NCBI GenBank assembly: GCA_965261065.1
Contig: OZ253444.1
Location: forward strand, 1,116,001 to 1,180,000
DNA length: 64,000 nucleotides
Direction: 5' to 3'
DNA from: JAKZVK01 sp965261065
GTDB lineage: Bacteria; Acidobacteriota; Terriglobia; Bryobacterales; UBA6623
Shown: piece by piece, positions 42,092 to 50,685 of the stretch
Position numbering within the stretch: the first letter of the stretch is position 1
How the letters are laid out: each line of letters begins with the position of its first letter
Position numbers and translations under genes: made by a program
Notes under the pieces: model-generated
What the model was told of the DNA's origin: nothing
Database searches by the model: none
What the model saw: only the letters and a program-made list of their open reading frames with translations

Positions 42092-44800
42092 CTATCCCTT
42101 CACCATCTGCCGCAGGACGTACTGCAGGATGCCGCCGTTCTGGTAGTAGAGCACTTCCTGCGGGGTGTCGATCCGAACTATGGCTCTGAACACAATTGAG
42201 GCCCCGCCGTCGTCAGATGCTGCGGTGACGGAAACCTCTTTCACCGAACCATCGCCGAGCCCCTCAATGTCATACGTCTCCCGGCCGGTCAAGCCGAGGG
42301 ATTCGACACTCTCCCCGGGCTTGAACTCTAGCGGCAGCACACCCATACCGATCAAGTTCGAGCGGTGGATGCGCTCGTAGCTTTCGGCGATCGCCGCGCG
42401 CACTCCCAACAGCCTCGGTCCCTTGGCGGCCCAATCGCGCGAGGAGCCCGAGCCGTACTCTTTCCCTGCCAACACCAGCGTCGGAACGCCCGCGTCTTTG
42501 TACTTAATCGCAGCGTCGAAGATCGACATCTGCTCACCGGCCGGCAGATGCTCGGTCCACCCGCCCTCGGTGCCCGGCGCGAGCTTGTTGCGCAATCGAA
42601 TGTTGGCGAACGTGCCCCGCATCATCACTTCATGGTTACCCCGCCGCGAGCCGTAGGAGTTGAAGTCTTTGGGCTCGACGCCGTGCCCGACGAGGTAATG
42701 TCCCGCCGGGCTGTCGGCCTTGATGGCGCCGGCGGGCGAGATATGGTCGGTCGTCACGCTGTCGCCCAGTAGCGCCAGCACTCGCGCCCCGCGGATGTCG
42801 GTGACCGGTCCCGGTTCGGGCGCCATGTCTTCGAAGTACGGCGGGTGCTTGACGTAGGTGGAGTCGGGATCCCAGGCGAATAGGTCCGTAGCCGTCGCGT
42901 CGAGCGCGCTCCAATGAGTGTCGCCGGTGAACACTTCGCCGTAGCTGTTGCGAAACATCTCCGAATCGACCGCCGACGCGATGGTGTCGTGAATTTCTTT
43001 CTGAGACGGCCAAAGATCGCGCAAGTAGACCGGCTTGCCTTCCAGGTCGTTGCCAATCGGTTCATTGACAATATCGATGTCGGTGCGGCCGGCCAGAGCA
43101 TAGGCGACGACCAACGGCGGCGACGCCAGATAGTTCATGCGCACTTCCGGATGCACACGCCCTTCGAAGTTGCGATTGCCCGACAGCACCGAAGCGACAA
43201 CCAGATCGCCTTCCTCGATCGCCGCCGACACCTCGGGCGGCAACGGGCCGGAATTGCCGATGCACGTCGTGCACCCGTAGCCGACGAGGTTGAATCCGAT
43301 CAAATCGAGGTAGTGGTCGAGACCGGACTTCTTCAAATACTCGGTGACCACCTTCGATCCCGGCGCCAAGCTGGTCTTGACCCAAGGCTTCGCCTGCAGG
43401 CCGCGCTCGACCGCCCTCTTGGCCACCAATCCAGCGCCGAGCATCACCGCCGGGTTCGACGTGTTGGTGCAACTCGTGATCGCGGCAATCACCACCGCCC
43501 CATGGCGTAGTTCGTGTTCGCCTCCCTTGATCGCGACCTTCGGCCAGGCTTTGACCGCCACCGCTCCACTGCCGGCGTCGGAGCCGGAACCGCCGCTTCC
43601 CCGAGCCGCCAGAATGTCGTCCACCGCCTTGTCACAGGCTTGCTTGGCCGTCGCGAGCGGAATGCGATCCTGCGGACGCTTAGGGCCGGCGAGGCTGGGC
43701 TCGACGTCGCCCATGTCGAGTGCGAGCGTATTGGTGTAGGCGGCCTCGGGCCCACCCGCCAAACGAAACATGCCTTGCTCCTTGGCATAGGCCTCGACCA
43801 GGGCGACCTGCTCATCATCCCGTCCCGTGAGGCGCAGATACGTGAGCGTCTCGTCGTCGACGGGGAAGATCCCGCAGGTGGCGCCGTACTCGGGCGCCAT
43901 GTTGGCGATCGTGGCTCGGTCGGCCAGCGGCAGCCCCTCCAAGCCGTCGCCGAAGAACTCAACGAACTTGCCGACGACGCCCTTGGCGCGCAGCATCTGC
44001 GTAACGGTCAACACCAGGTCGGTGGCGGTGGAGCCTTCCGCCAGGAGCCCGGTCAGCTTGAAGCCGACCACCTGCGGGATCAGCATCGACACCGGCTGGC
44101 CGAGCATGGCCGCCTCGGCCTCGATGCCGCCGACGCCCCAACCGAGCACGCCGAGCCCGTTGATCATCGTAGTGTGTGAATCGGTGCCGACCAGCGTGTC
44201 GGGGAACGCCTGTGTTACGCCGTTCGACGCCTGTGAGAACACGACCCGCGCCAGGTACTCCAGGTTGACCTGATGCACGATCCCCGTCTCCGGCGGCACG
44301 ACCCTGAAGTTGTCGAACGCCTTCTGACCCCATTTGAGGAATTGGTAACGCTCCTTGTTGCGCAAGTACTCGAGTTCGCTGTTGAATTGGAGCGCCTCGC
44401 CGCTGCCGAACCTGTCCACTTGCACCGAGTGATCGATCACCAGCTCGGCCGGCTGCAGCGGGTTGATGCGCGAGGGGTCGCCGCCCATTGCCTTCATGGC
44501 GTCGCGCATCGCCGCAAGATCCACGACCGCCGGCACGCCCGTGAAGTCTTGCATCAACACCCGCGCGGGACGGTAGGCGATCTCTTGGCTCGGCGTGGCG
44601 GCCGGGTCCCACGCAGCCACCGCCCTGATGTCGTCGGCCGTGACGGTCGTGCCGTCTTCGTGACGCAGCAGGTTCTCGAGCAGGATCTTGAGCGAATAAG
44701 GCAGACGGCCGAGCTTGTCCTGCCCGACGGCGTCGAGCCGGAAGATCTCATATTCGCGGCCGGAGGCCTTAATCGTGGCGCGGGCGCCAAAGCTGTTCAT
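42092..44800 (-). CDS. acnA: Aconitate hydratase A
   Basis: AcnA isomerises citrate to isocitrate. The 902-residue protein is of the AcnA/IRP type: PETGIVHQVNLEYLARVVF, LVGTDSHTTMINGLGVLGWG and ITSCTNTSNPAVMLGAGL. The second cluster-binding Cys pair lies in GYGCTTCIGNSGPLP. The swivel domain has GKEYGSGSSRDWAAKGP near the end. All three cluster cysteines are present. It is monocistronic, reading towards the HicB genes. Confidence 0.97.
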   Translation of the reverse strand: MNSFGARATIKASGREYEIFRLDAVGQDKLGRLPYSLKILLENLLRHEDGTTVTADDIRAVAAWDPAATPSQEIAYRPARVLMQDFTGVPAVVDLAAMRDAMKAMGGDPSRINPLQPAELVIDHSVQVDRFGSGEALQFNSELEYLRNKERYQFLKWGQKAFDNFRVVPPETGIVHQVNLEYLARVVFSQASNGVTQAFPDTLVGTDSHTTMINGLGVLGWGVGGIEAEAAMLGQPVSMLIPQVVGFKLTGLLAEGSTATDLVLTVTQMLRAKGVVGKFVEFFGDGLEGLPLADRATIANMAPEYGATCGIFPVDDETLTYLRLTGRDDEQVALVEAYAKEQGMFRLAGGPEAAYTNTLALDMGDVEPSLAGPKRPQDRIPLATAKQACDKAVDDILAARGSGGSGSDAGSGAVAVKAWPKVAIKGGEHELRHGAVVIAAITSCTNTSNPAVMLGAGLVAKRAVERGLQAKPWVKTSLAPGSKVVTEYLKKSGLDHYLDLIGFNLVGYGCTTCIGNSGPLPPEVSAAIEEGDLVVASVLSGNRNFEGRVHPEVRMNYLASPPLVVAYALAGRTDIDIVNEPIGNDLEGKPVYLRDLWPSQKEIHDTIASAVDSEMFRNSYGEVFTGDTHWSALDATATDLFAWDPDSTYVKHPPYFEDMAPEPGPVTDIRGARVLALLGDSVTTDHISPAGAIKADSPAGHYLVGHGVEPKDFNSYGSRRGNHEVMMRGTFANIRLRNKLAPGTEGGWTEHLPAGEQMSIFDAAIKYKDAGVPTLVLAGKEYGSGSSRDWAAKGPRLLGVRAAIAESYERIHRSNLIGMGVLPLEFKPGESVESLGLTGRETYDIEGLGDGSVKEVSVTAASDDGGASIVFRAIVRIDTPQEVLYYQNGGILQYVLRQMVKG

Positions 44801-45152
44801 GATGCTGACTCCCTGATCCAGGGGCGGCTTGAAGCGGGGAAAGTGACCGAGCCGACCGGAGTGTTCGGCTGGAGTATCCTTCCCCGGCTCAAACCTTCAT
44901 CATCCCAAGCCGCTTCGGCCGGCACAAGCCGAATCCAACGTGGGCCCAAAACCGTCCGTACGCCTTGAGCACCGCTCGGCGCCCCGACCTCGGCGCAACA
45001 CTATTCGACCCGCCACTCAGAGCGACTGACCCGGGCTAGCGCTGCGCGCCGTTGCGTTGTTGCGGCTCGGAGAAGGAATGGGCGCGCCGCGGATCGCCCA
45101 AGTCTCGCCCCTGACGCACGGCTGCTACACTTCCAAGACCTGTTAGCAAGGT
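44801..45152. other. Divergent intergenic region acnA/CPBP with 34-base repeat
   Basis: No gene is convincing here. The last 34 bases (45118-45151, ACGGCTGCTACACTTCCAAG ...) end directly at the CPBP start codon. They recur with two changes at 49657-49690, behind the histidine kinase. The block includes the ribosome-binding AGCAAGG, so it may be a shared leader. Confidence 0.6.
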
Positions 45153-46118
45153 ATGACTGACGTCTTTACCATCCGTCCTCAACGGCGGGCGCCATCGGCG
45201 GCGCTCGTTCCCTATGTCCTGATCACGTTTGCGATCGCTTGGGGTATTATCGGGCTCTATATCTTTCGCCCGGAGCAGGCCGTCGCCTGGTTTGGCGAGA
45301 TCACCGGCACACACCCGCTCTATGTCATGGCCACGTGGGCCCCCGCCTTTGCGGCATTCGCCGTGGTGTGTTTCTTTGGCGGCGGCGCCGGACTCAAGGC
45401 ATATCTCACGCGCCTCGCTCTTTGGCGATGTTCAATCGGGTGGGGCGTGTTTCTGCTGATCGGGGTGCCGTTGACCTTCGCGGCGGGGGCTTTGGTGAAA
45501 GGCACGCTGACCGACCCATTGCCGTTCGACAGTCTCGGTTCTGCTTTGGCCCTGATGGGCTTCATGCTGTTTCTCGGGCCGGTGGAAGAGTTCGGCTGGC
45601 GCGGGGTGGCCCAGCCCCTTCTGCAACGGCACGTGGCTCCGATTTGGGCCGGACTGCTGATTGGCGCGACGTGGGGCTTTTGGCATTTCCCGGCCTTCTA
45701 TTTGTCCGGGACGGTGTACACGGATTGGAGTTTTCTGCCCTTCTTTATCGGCAACGTCACCCTTGCCGTGATCGTGACACCGCTGTTCAATGTCTCGCGC
45801 GGCAGCATCCTCTTGCCGGCGCTGTTTCACTTCCAGCTGATCAACCCGCTTTGGCCGGATGCCCAGCCCTATGACACCTGGTTCTTCGTCCTGGTTGCAG
45901 TCGTCGTCTGGGTGAATCGCAAGACGATGTTCACGCGGGAAGGCGCCGTGACCGAAGTAATCCCGGGCGCGAGTCGTTACAATCGGCGGGAGCCGCCCGT
46001 TGTGTCGTCACCCACCTCCTTCGCAAGCACACTCAGCTCCCGTTTGCGTGCTAGCGGGTCGGCATGGGTGCGCGACAAGAAAGTGATGATTTGCGGGGCC
46101 CCCTTTTTTGCGTGCTAA
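45153..46118 (+). CDS. CPBP-family intramembrane glutamic endopeptidase, 3' end altered by IS
   Basis: The protein has eight or so hydrophobic segments and the three Abi/CPBP motifs: GPVEEFGWRGVAQPL, ATWGFWHFPAFYLSG and LLPALFHFQLINP. These carry the catalytic Glu/Arg and His residues of CAAX-type intramembrane proteases. The family normally ends near VTREGAVTEVIP (about residue 270). Here the frame stays open into the ISKra4 copy and stops at 46118, adding about 50 residues. Before the insertion this frame ran on into the kinase segment. Confidence 0.85.
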   Translation: MTDVFTIRPQRRAPSAALVPYVLITFAIAWGIIGLYIFRPEQAVAWFGEITGTHPLYVMATWAPAFAAFAVVCFFGGGAGLKAYLTRLALWRCSIGWGVFLLIGVPLTFAAGALVKGTLTDPLPFDSLGSALALMGFMLFLGPVEEFGWRGVAQPLLQRHVAPIWAGLLIGATWGFWHFPAFYLSGTVYTDWSFLPFFIGNVTLAVIVTPLFNVSRGSILLPALFHFQLINPLWPDAQPYDTWFFVLVAVVVWVNRKTMFTREGAVTEVIPGASRYNRREPPVVSSPTSFASTLSSRLRASGSAWVRDKKVMICGAPFFAC

Positions 46119-46155
46119 TCCTTACGCAGTGATACGTTAGGAAAGGAGGCGTACT

Positions 46156-46554
46156 ATGCCCGAATCTCTCGTCGCGCTCGAACGTCAACGAAAGGCCATC
46201 CTCGCTCGGATTCTCGATCGAGGAGACTTCCGCAGCGGATCCATCAGCGCTGTCAGCGGCCGCTGCGGCAAACCGTCCTGCCGCTGCCATCAGCCCGGCC
46301 AGCCCGCTCATGGCCCGAACTACCACCTGACCAGGAAGGTCAACGGCAAGACCGTGAGTGAGACCTTTTCCTCGCCCGCCCAGCGGCGCAAAGCGCAACG
46401 CGAAGTTGAGGCTTTTCACCGCTTCCGGGAGCTGAGCCGACAACTGCTCGAAGTCAACGAACAGATCTGCCGCTTGCGCCCCGTCGCCGAGGACGCCGAG
46501 CTGAGTCCGCAGGAAAAAAAACGGCCGAGGCGATCCAGCAAGAAGTCGCCGTAG
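46156..46554 (+). CDS. DUF6788-type accessory protein of ISKra4, copy B
   Basis: It is nearly identical to the 132-residue protein of copy A, with the same GRCGKPSCRCHQPGQPAHGP block and strong GGAAAGGAGG ribosome site. It is followed after 26 bases by the transposase frame. Confidence 0.85.
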   Translation: MPESLVALERQRKAILARILDRGDFRSGSISAVSGRCGKPSCRCHQPGQPAHGPNYHLTRKVNGKTVSETFSSPAQRRKAQREVEAFHRFRELSRQLLEVNEQICRLRPVAEDAELSPQEKKRPRRSSKKSP

Positions 46555-46580
46555 AAGTAGGGAGGCTGCTACGGGTCGTC

Positions 46581-47804
46581 TTGTGTGAGAGGCGCAAGCG
46601 CGGGTCGCTCGACCTCGAAGCCGTCGAACAGGCGACGCGCGACGCGCTGCATCAAGCCGGCGCTGTCTTGCTCGAGACGCTGTTGAACGAAGACGCGGCC
46701 GGCGAATCGCAGCAGCCCTGCGCCTGCGGCTCGCCAGCGCGCTACGCCGGTCGGCGGCCGAAGAAGCTCGTCACGATGCTGGGCGAGGTCGTCGTCGAAC
46801 GGCCGTACTATCACTGCAGCCGCTGCGGCAAAGGCTTCGCGCCGCACGACCAAGAGCTGGCCGTCAAAGCGACGCAGTATTCGCCAGGCGTGCGCCGCAT
46901 GACGGCGCTGGTCGGCTCCGAGACGTCGTTCGATCGCGGTCGCGCGTTGCTCGACGAGTTGGCCGGAGTGCGGCTGACCGCCAAGCCTGTCGAGCGCGAA
47001 GCCGAGGCGATCGGCGAAGATGTCGCCAGCGAAGAACAAGCCGCGATCGCGCGCGCCGTACCGCTGGAGCTTCCTGCGATGTCAGGACCTGAAACTCCGA
47101 TTCTCTACATCGAGATGGACGGCACGCGCGAGGTCAAGCTCGGCTGTGTGTTCACGCAAACAAGCTGCGACGAACAAGGCCGTCCCGTGCGCGACGAAGA
47201 CTCGACCAGCTACACCGGCGCGATCGAGGACGCCGCCGCCTTCGGACGCCGCATTTACAGCGAGGCTTGGCGACGGGGTTGGAGTCGGGCGCGCAAGAAG
47301 GTCGTGCTTGGCGACGGTGCGGGCTGGATCTGGAATCTTTCGCACGAATACTTTCCCGGCGCGATCGAGATCGTCGACTTGTATCACGCTCGCGAACATC
47401 TGTGGGAGCTGGCGTCGAAGCTGTTTCCCCAACAACAAAAGCGCCTCCGCGGTTGGGCGCGGCGCATGCAGAAAAAGCTCGACGCGGGGCGCATCGAGCA
47501 ACTCGTCACTGCGCTGCGCGAGATCGAAACCGACGACCCGGAGTTGGCGCATCCGCTGGCGCTGGAGGCGAACTACTTCCAGCGCCATGCGGAGCGCATG
47601 CGTTACGGCGAGTTTCGCCGGCAGGGCTTGTTTGTGGGCTCAGGCGTGATCGAGGCGGGTTGCCGCACCGTCATTGCGAGTCGGTTGAAGCGCTCGGGCA
47701 TGTTCTGGAGCGTGCGCGGTGCGAACGCTATCACGGCTTTGCGTTGCGCACGGCTCAGCAACCGCTTCGACGACTACTGGGAGAATCGCGCTCGCGCGGC
47801 CTGA
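46581..47804 (+). pseudogene. ISKra4-type transposase, copy B, 22-residue deletion
   Basis: The frame is open for 407 residues with no stop at the Gln codon that is broken in copy A. It lacks 22 residues present in copy A (from EMDGT-GVPVTAAETAGRKG to PAGT-REVKL), leaving EMDGTREVKLG. The deletion lies between two CGGCACG repeats, so slippage or recombination explains it. The lost block follows a presumed catalytic Asp, so the enzyme is probably dead even though it reads through. Confidence 0.8.
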
Positions 47805-47828
47805 GCCTCACAAATTTGTCGCACACCC

Positions 47829-48196
47829 GGTCGGCATTGGTGGGGTTTCTGTTTCCGGGAGAGGCGGAGAGGGACCCAGGCTTCAAGGAGGAGATCCGTC
47901 GTCGTTCGCTACGCGGAGTCTATATCCTTGTCGGCGTCACCGCGTTCATGCCGTTCCTGGCGCTCCTGTTTCATGGCCTAGCGAGTCTCTTTGAGCCGGA
48001 GCCGCAGATGTCGTCGCCTTCGACGCTTGTCCTGCTGACATTGGCGGGATGTGCGCTGGCGGCGACGCGCACCGAGCAAGGACGCCGACACGCCCGCCCG
48101 CATTCGCCATGGGGATCGGCGTATCGGCAATTCTCACTTGATCGAACATCTTCGAAGACCCCGGGGATACAGCGACCGCAGTGTTGGAATCACTGA
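47829..48196 (+). pseudogene. Membrane-sensor part of histidine kinase, disrupted
   Basis: In the frame continuous with 46002-46065 before the IS, this stretch reads LVGFLFPGEAERDPGFKEEI, then two hydrophobic segments (VYILVGVTAFMPFLALLFHG and STLVLLTLAGCALAATR). The frame then departs from the kinase frame; a reading through PWGIGVSAILT in the next frame meets a TGA at about 48139. With the insertion, a shift and a stop, the sensor half is broken in at least three ways. A GTG at 46002 is the best original start. Confidence 0.55.
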
Positions 48197-49194
48197 TTGA
48201 CGTGATGGTCGTATTGATCGTGGCCCTTGCTGCGATTCCGGCAAGACCGCTACAGATGTTCGCCTTTGGTCTGATCCTCATCTGGATCGACTTGGCGCTG
48301 GCTTCGCTCGCCGCCAGCCAGGGCCTGCTCGAGACCCCGCCCGCGCACTACTACTCGGGAGGACATCTGATCGCCGTGCTCTGCGGCGCGTTGTCTGGGC
48401 TTACGTATCAACTGCTCCATAACAGCTACCTCGGGCAACGCGAGCGACTCGCTACCCAGTCCCGCCTGTTGCACTCGGAGACGGCGATGTCGTTCGCTCG
48501 ATTGTCGGCCACGCTCAGCCACGAGCTCAACTCTCCGTTGGGCACGCTCCGCAGCTCCGTCGCGTCGTTGCAAACGCTCGCAGCCAAACAGGACGCGCCC
48601 GAAGCTAACAAGGAACGCATGCGCGGACTCCAGCGCGACTTGTTCGACGTATCGGAGAAAGCCGTCGACAAGATCAGCAAAGCGGTCGACCTCATTCAGC
48701 GCTTCACAAACCTCGACCGCGCCGAAGTGACGCAGGTGGAAGTCGACAAGATGCTGCAAGACGTGGCTCAGATGGTACGCGCCGAGGACGAAGCTGGATC
48801 GGAGATCAGGCTGACAACAACGACGATGCCCGCGGTCAAGCTGAAGTCGCAGCCGATCAGCAGCGTCTTTTCTCGACTCATGCACAACGCGGTTAAGGCC
48901 AGCGCCGGTCGAGGCCCCGTCGAAGTGAGCGCAGGGCGGGAGAACGATGAGATCCTCGTTTCCGTTCGGGATCACGGCGAGGGACTATCGAGCCAAGAAC
49001 TCAGCGAACTATTCCAGCCGGGTTTCAGGACGAGAGACGGGCGGGTGGAAGCCTCGAAGTGGGGACTCTTCACAGCGCGCCAAGTGATCCGCGAGCACGG
49101 CGGCGATATCTCGGCGACACGAGCCGACAACGGCGGCACTCGGATTGTCGTCCGCCTGCCGGTGGACCGAGCGACCGGATCGATTTCGGAGTGA
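48181..49194 (+). CDS. Sensor histidine kinase, C-terminal part
   Basis: The 337-residue frame from GTG 48181 has hydrophobic helices (VMVVLIVALAAIPARPLQMF, GLILIWIDLALASLAAS). A dimerisation/H-box follows, SATLSHELNSPLGTLRSSV with the phospho-accepting His. The ATPase has an N-box (RLMHNAVKASAGRGPVEVS) and G1/G2 boxes (VRDHGEGLS, KWGLFTARQVIREHGGD). Catalytic parts are complete, but the N-terminal sensor is disrupted upstream, so signal input is probably lost. No response regulator lies beside it. Confidence 0.8.
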   Translation: MLESLIDVMVVLIVALAAIPARPLQMFAFGLILIWIDLALASLAASQGLLETPPAHYYSGGHLIAVLCGALSGLTYQLLHNSYLGQRERLATQSRLLHSETAMSFARLSATLSHELNSPLGTLRSSVASLQTLAAKQDAPEANKERMRGLQRDLFDVSEKAVDKISKAVDLIQRFTNLDRAEVTQVEVDKMLQDVAQMVRAEDEAGSEIRLTTTTMPAVKLKSQPISSVFSRLMHNAVKASAGRGPVEVSAGRENDEILVSVRDHGEGLSSQELSELFQPGFRTRDGRVEASKWGLFTARQVIREHGGDISATRADNGGTRIVVRLPVDRATGSISE

Positions 49195-49349
49195 AGGCTC
49201 GCGTGTTTTCGCTCAATCGCGTCCGGCTTTTCCTACATACGCGGTGAAGCTATGTGACGTCACTTCCGACATGTCCGGTGGTCTCAATGGGTCGATGCAA
49301 CACCTTTCCTGGAAGGAAAGATGAAGTGTAAGCCTAAGAAACCAAAATG

Positions 49350-49474
49350 AGAGATGAGGGACAGCCACCGGACTCCGGGCAACAGACTCCGGCACGACAC
49401 TCCCCAACTCGCTTCAGCCGGTCGCCGATGCTCCCTTGGATTTAGGGAGAGTTCGGTGGCTGTCCCTCATCTCT
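49350..49474. repeat. Inverted-repeat element, 21-bp perfect arms
   Basis: AGAGATGAGGGACAGCCACC(G) at 49350-49370 is repeated in exact inverted form at 49454-49474. The 83-base interior has no coding capacity. The structure is that of a MITE or of a REP doublet (BIME); as RNA it could form a long hairpin. Confidence 0.7.
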
Positions 49475-49656
49475 CCATCTCTCCAGCGGTTACTGCTCTG
49501 GCAGGAGCCTCGCTGGCTTGCTCACTGCCCCTCTGGAGAAGCGGCCGCAGGCTCGGCGTGTCATCCGCAGCAGACGGACTTGAGGTTTGGCAGTCCGCCA
49601 AGCCCCGAGAGCTAGGAGGGTGAGGGGGTCACCTTGCCAAGCCTTGATGCGCCAGA

Positions 49657-49690
49657 ACGGCTGCCACACTTCCAAGACCTGTGAGCAAGG
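49657..49690 (+). repeat. 34-base leader repeat, second copy
   Basis: This block matches 32 of 34 bases of 45118-45151, the leader immediately ahead of the CPBP gene. Here no protease gene follows; the next bases (CAGGGAACTGGTTACGG) are non-coding. It may be the trace of a duplication that once included another CPBP gene. Confidence 0.7.
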
Positions 49691-49754
49691 CAGGGAACTG
49701 GTTACGGAAGAATCTGGGGTCTTCAGTGCGGTGGAGAGGGGTCGGCTCAAGGCC

Positions 49755-49786
49755 AATAAAAAGGGCCCCCCGAAGAGGGCCCTGTC
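49755..49786 (-). terminator. Rho-independent terminator for the minus-strand gene
   Basis: On the minus strand AGGGCCC-TCTTCGGG-GGGCCCT forms a seven-pair GC-rich stem, followed by TTTTTATT. It lies about 130 bases beyond the stop of the 216-residue membrane protein gene at 49918. Confidence 0.75.
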
Positions 49787-49917
49787 ATTAAAATAAAGGC
49801 GACTTGTACTGTAGCATTTGGTGGCTCTGTGGGTCAAGCGGCCGAACCCTCGCCAGTCTCGCTGAGAATCGCTTGAACAACAGGGTGATTGCGCTTGACC
49901 CGACAAGCCTTGGTGGG

Positions 49918-50568
49918 TCAGGCCGGATTCTTCGGGTTGGGCTGGTCGTACAGTTCCAGGATGTCGTTATCTATTGCGAACTGTAGCGCTTGACGAACGA
50001 CCGGGTCTCCAGCAAACACCTTTTCTTGCAGGAACTTGACCGAGAAGAAATTGTACTTGTGGTCATTCTTGAAAATCCATTTGAGTAGGCTTGGCAACCC
50101 CGCCGCTATGACGGTCTTTGGATCGCGCGCACTTGATTCAAGGAGATCCGATCCGGGCAACCGCGTCAGAGACGCCGTCTGAAACTCCAATGTGCGGAAA
50201 GTATTGGCGAGTTCCTTGTTGACTCGATGTTTGATCTTCTTGGCTAACTCCTGGTCGGCATCAGAAAGGGCCTGGGCCAATAGTTCGTCCATGCGCTCGG
50301 TCAGTGTCGCTCGTCCCACTACAAGACTGGACTTCACATCCCGACCCTGGAGTTCGATCAAAGCTTCAACCAAACGTTCAGTGAAGCGAGTCGAGGTTAT
50401 CTCCGTGGTGTGGGACGATTTCTTGATCTCTGCGAGTAGAGGGACTGTCTGGAGGTGGATTTGAACGCCTGCCTGATACAGTTTCCACGTCACAAGAATG
50501 GAAAATGCACCGAGCGAACCGCCAACGATGCCTACGATCAGTCCCAGCAGTGACATTGGATGATCCAT
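49918..50568 (-). CDS. Membrane-anchored coiled protein of unknown function
   Basis: The 216-residue product starts at ATG 50568 (MDHPMSLLGLIVGIVGGSLG) with one N-terminal membrane helix and a short periplasmic or cytosolic helix-rich body (residues 45-215). LLAQALSDADQELAKKIKHR and similar stretches suggest coiled coil. No family is recognised. A longer frame from 50748 would begin inside the neighbouring insertion sequence and is rejected. A terminator follows at 49755. Confidence 0.6.
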   Translation of the reverse strand: MDHPMSLLGLIVGIVGGSLGAFSILVTWKLYQAGVQIHLQTVPLLAEIKKSSHTTEITSTRFTERLVEALIELQGRDVKSSLVVGRATLTERMDELLAQALSDADQELAKKIKHRVNKELANTFRTLEFQTASLTRLPGSDLLESSARDPKTVIAAGLPSLLKWIFKNDHKYNFFSVKFLQEKVFAGDPVVRQALQFAIDNDILELYDQPNPKNPA

Positions 50569-50685
50569 ACGCTCAGCCTCGGACGGCAACCGAAAAGCTC
50601 TTGTTCTTCCCTTATCATAGCTCCGTAGAGCTATGCGCTGCGGGGCGACGGGATCAGCCCGACCAAAGACCGAGAGACTGCCTAA

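Larger units (their letters stand above)
46066..47828 (+). mobile_element. ISKra4-type insertion sequence, copy B (1,763 bp)
   Basis: It is the inverted counterpart of the element at 38417. Ends begin GGGTG(C/T)GCGACAA and a perfect nine-base duplication GGTCGGCAT flanks it (46057-46065 and 47829-47837). It is 66 bases shorter than copy A because of an in-frame deletion in the transposase. It interrupted the open frame running from the CPBP gene into the histidine kinase. Confidence 0.9.

Noticed and set aside
38417..47828. Composite transposon made of the two ISKra4 copies
   Set aside because: The two copies have different flanking duplications, so the pair did not move as one unit; the genes between them are ordinary chromosomal genes such as acnA.
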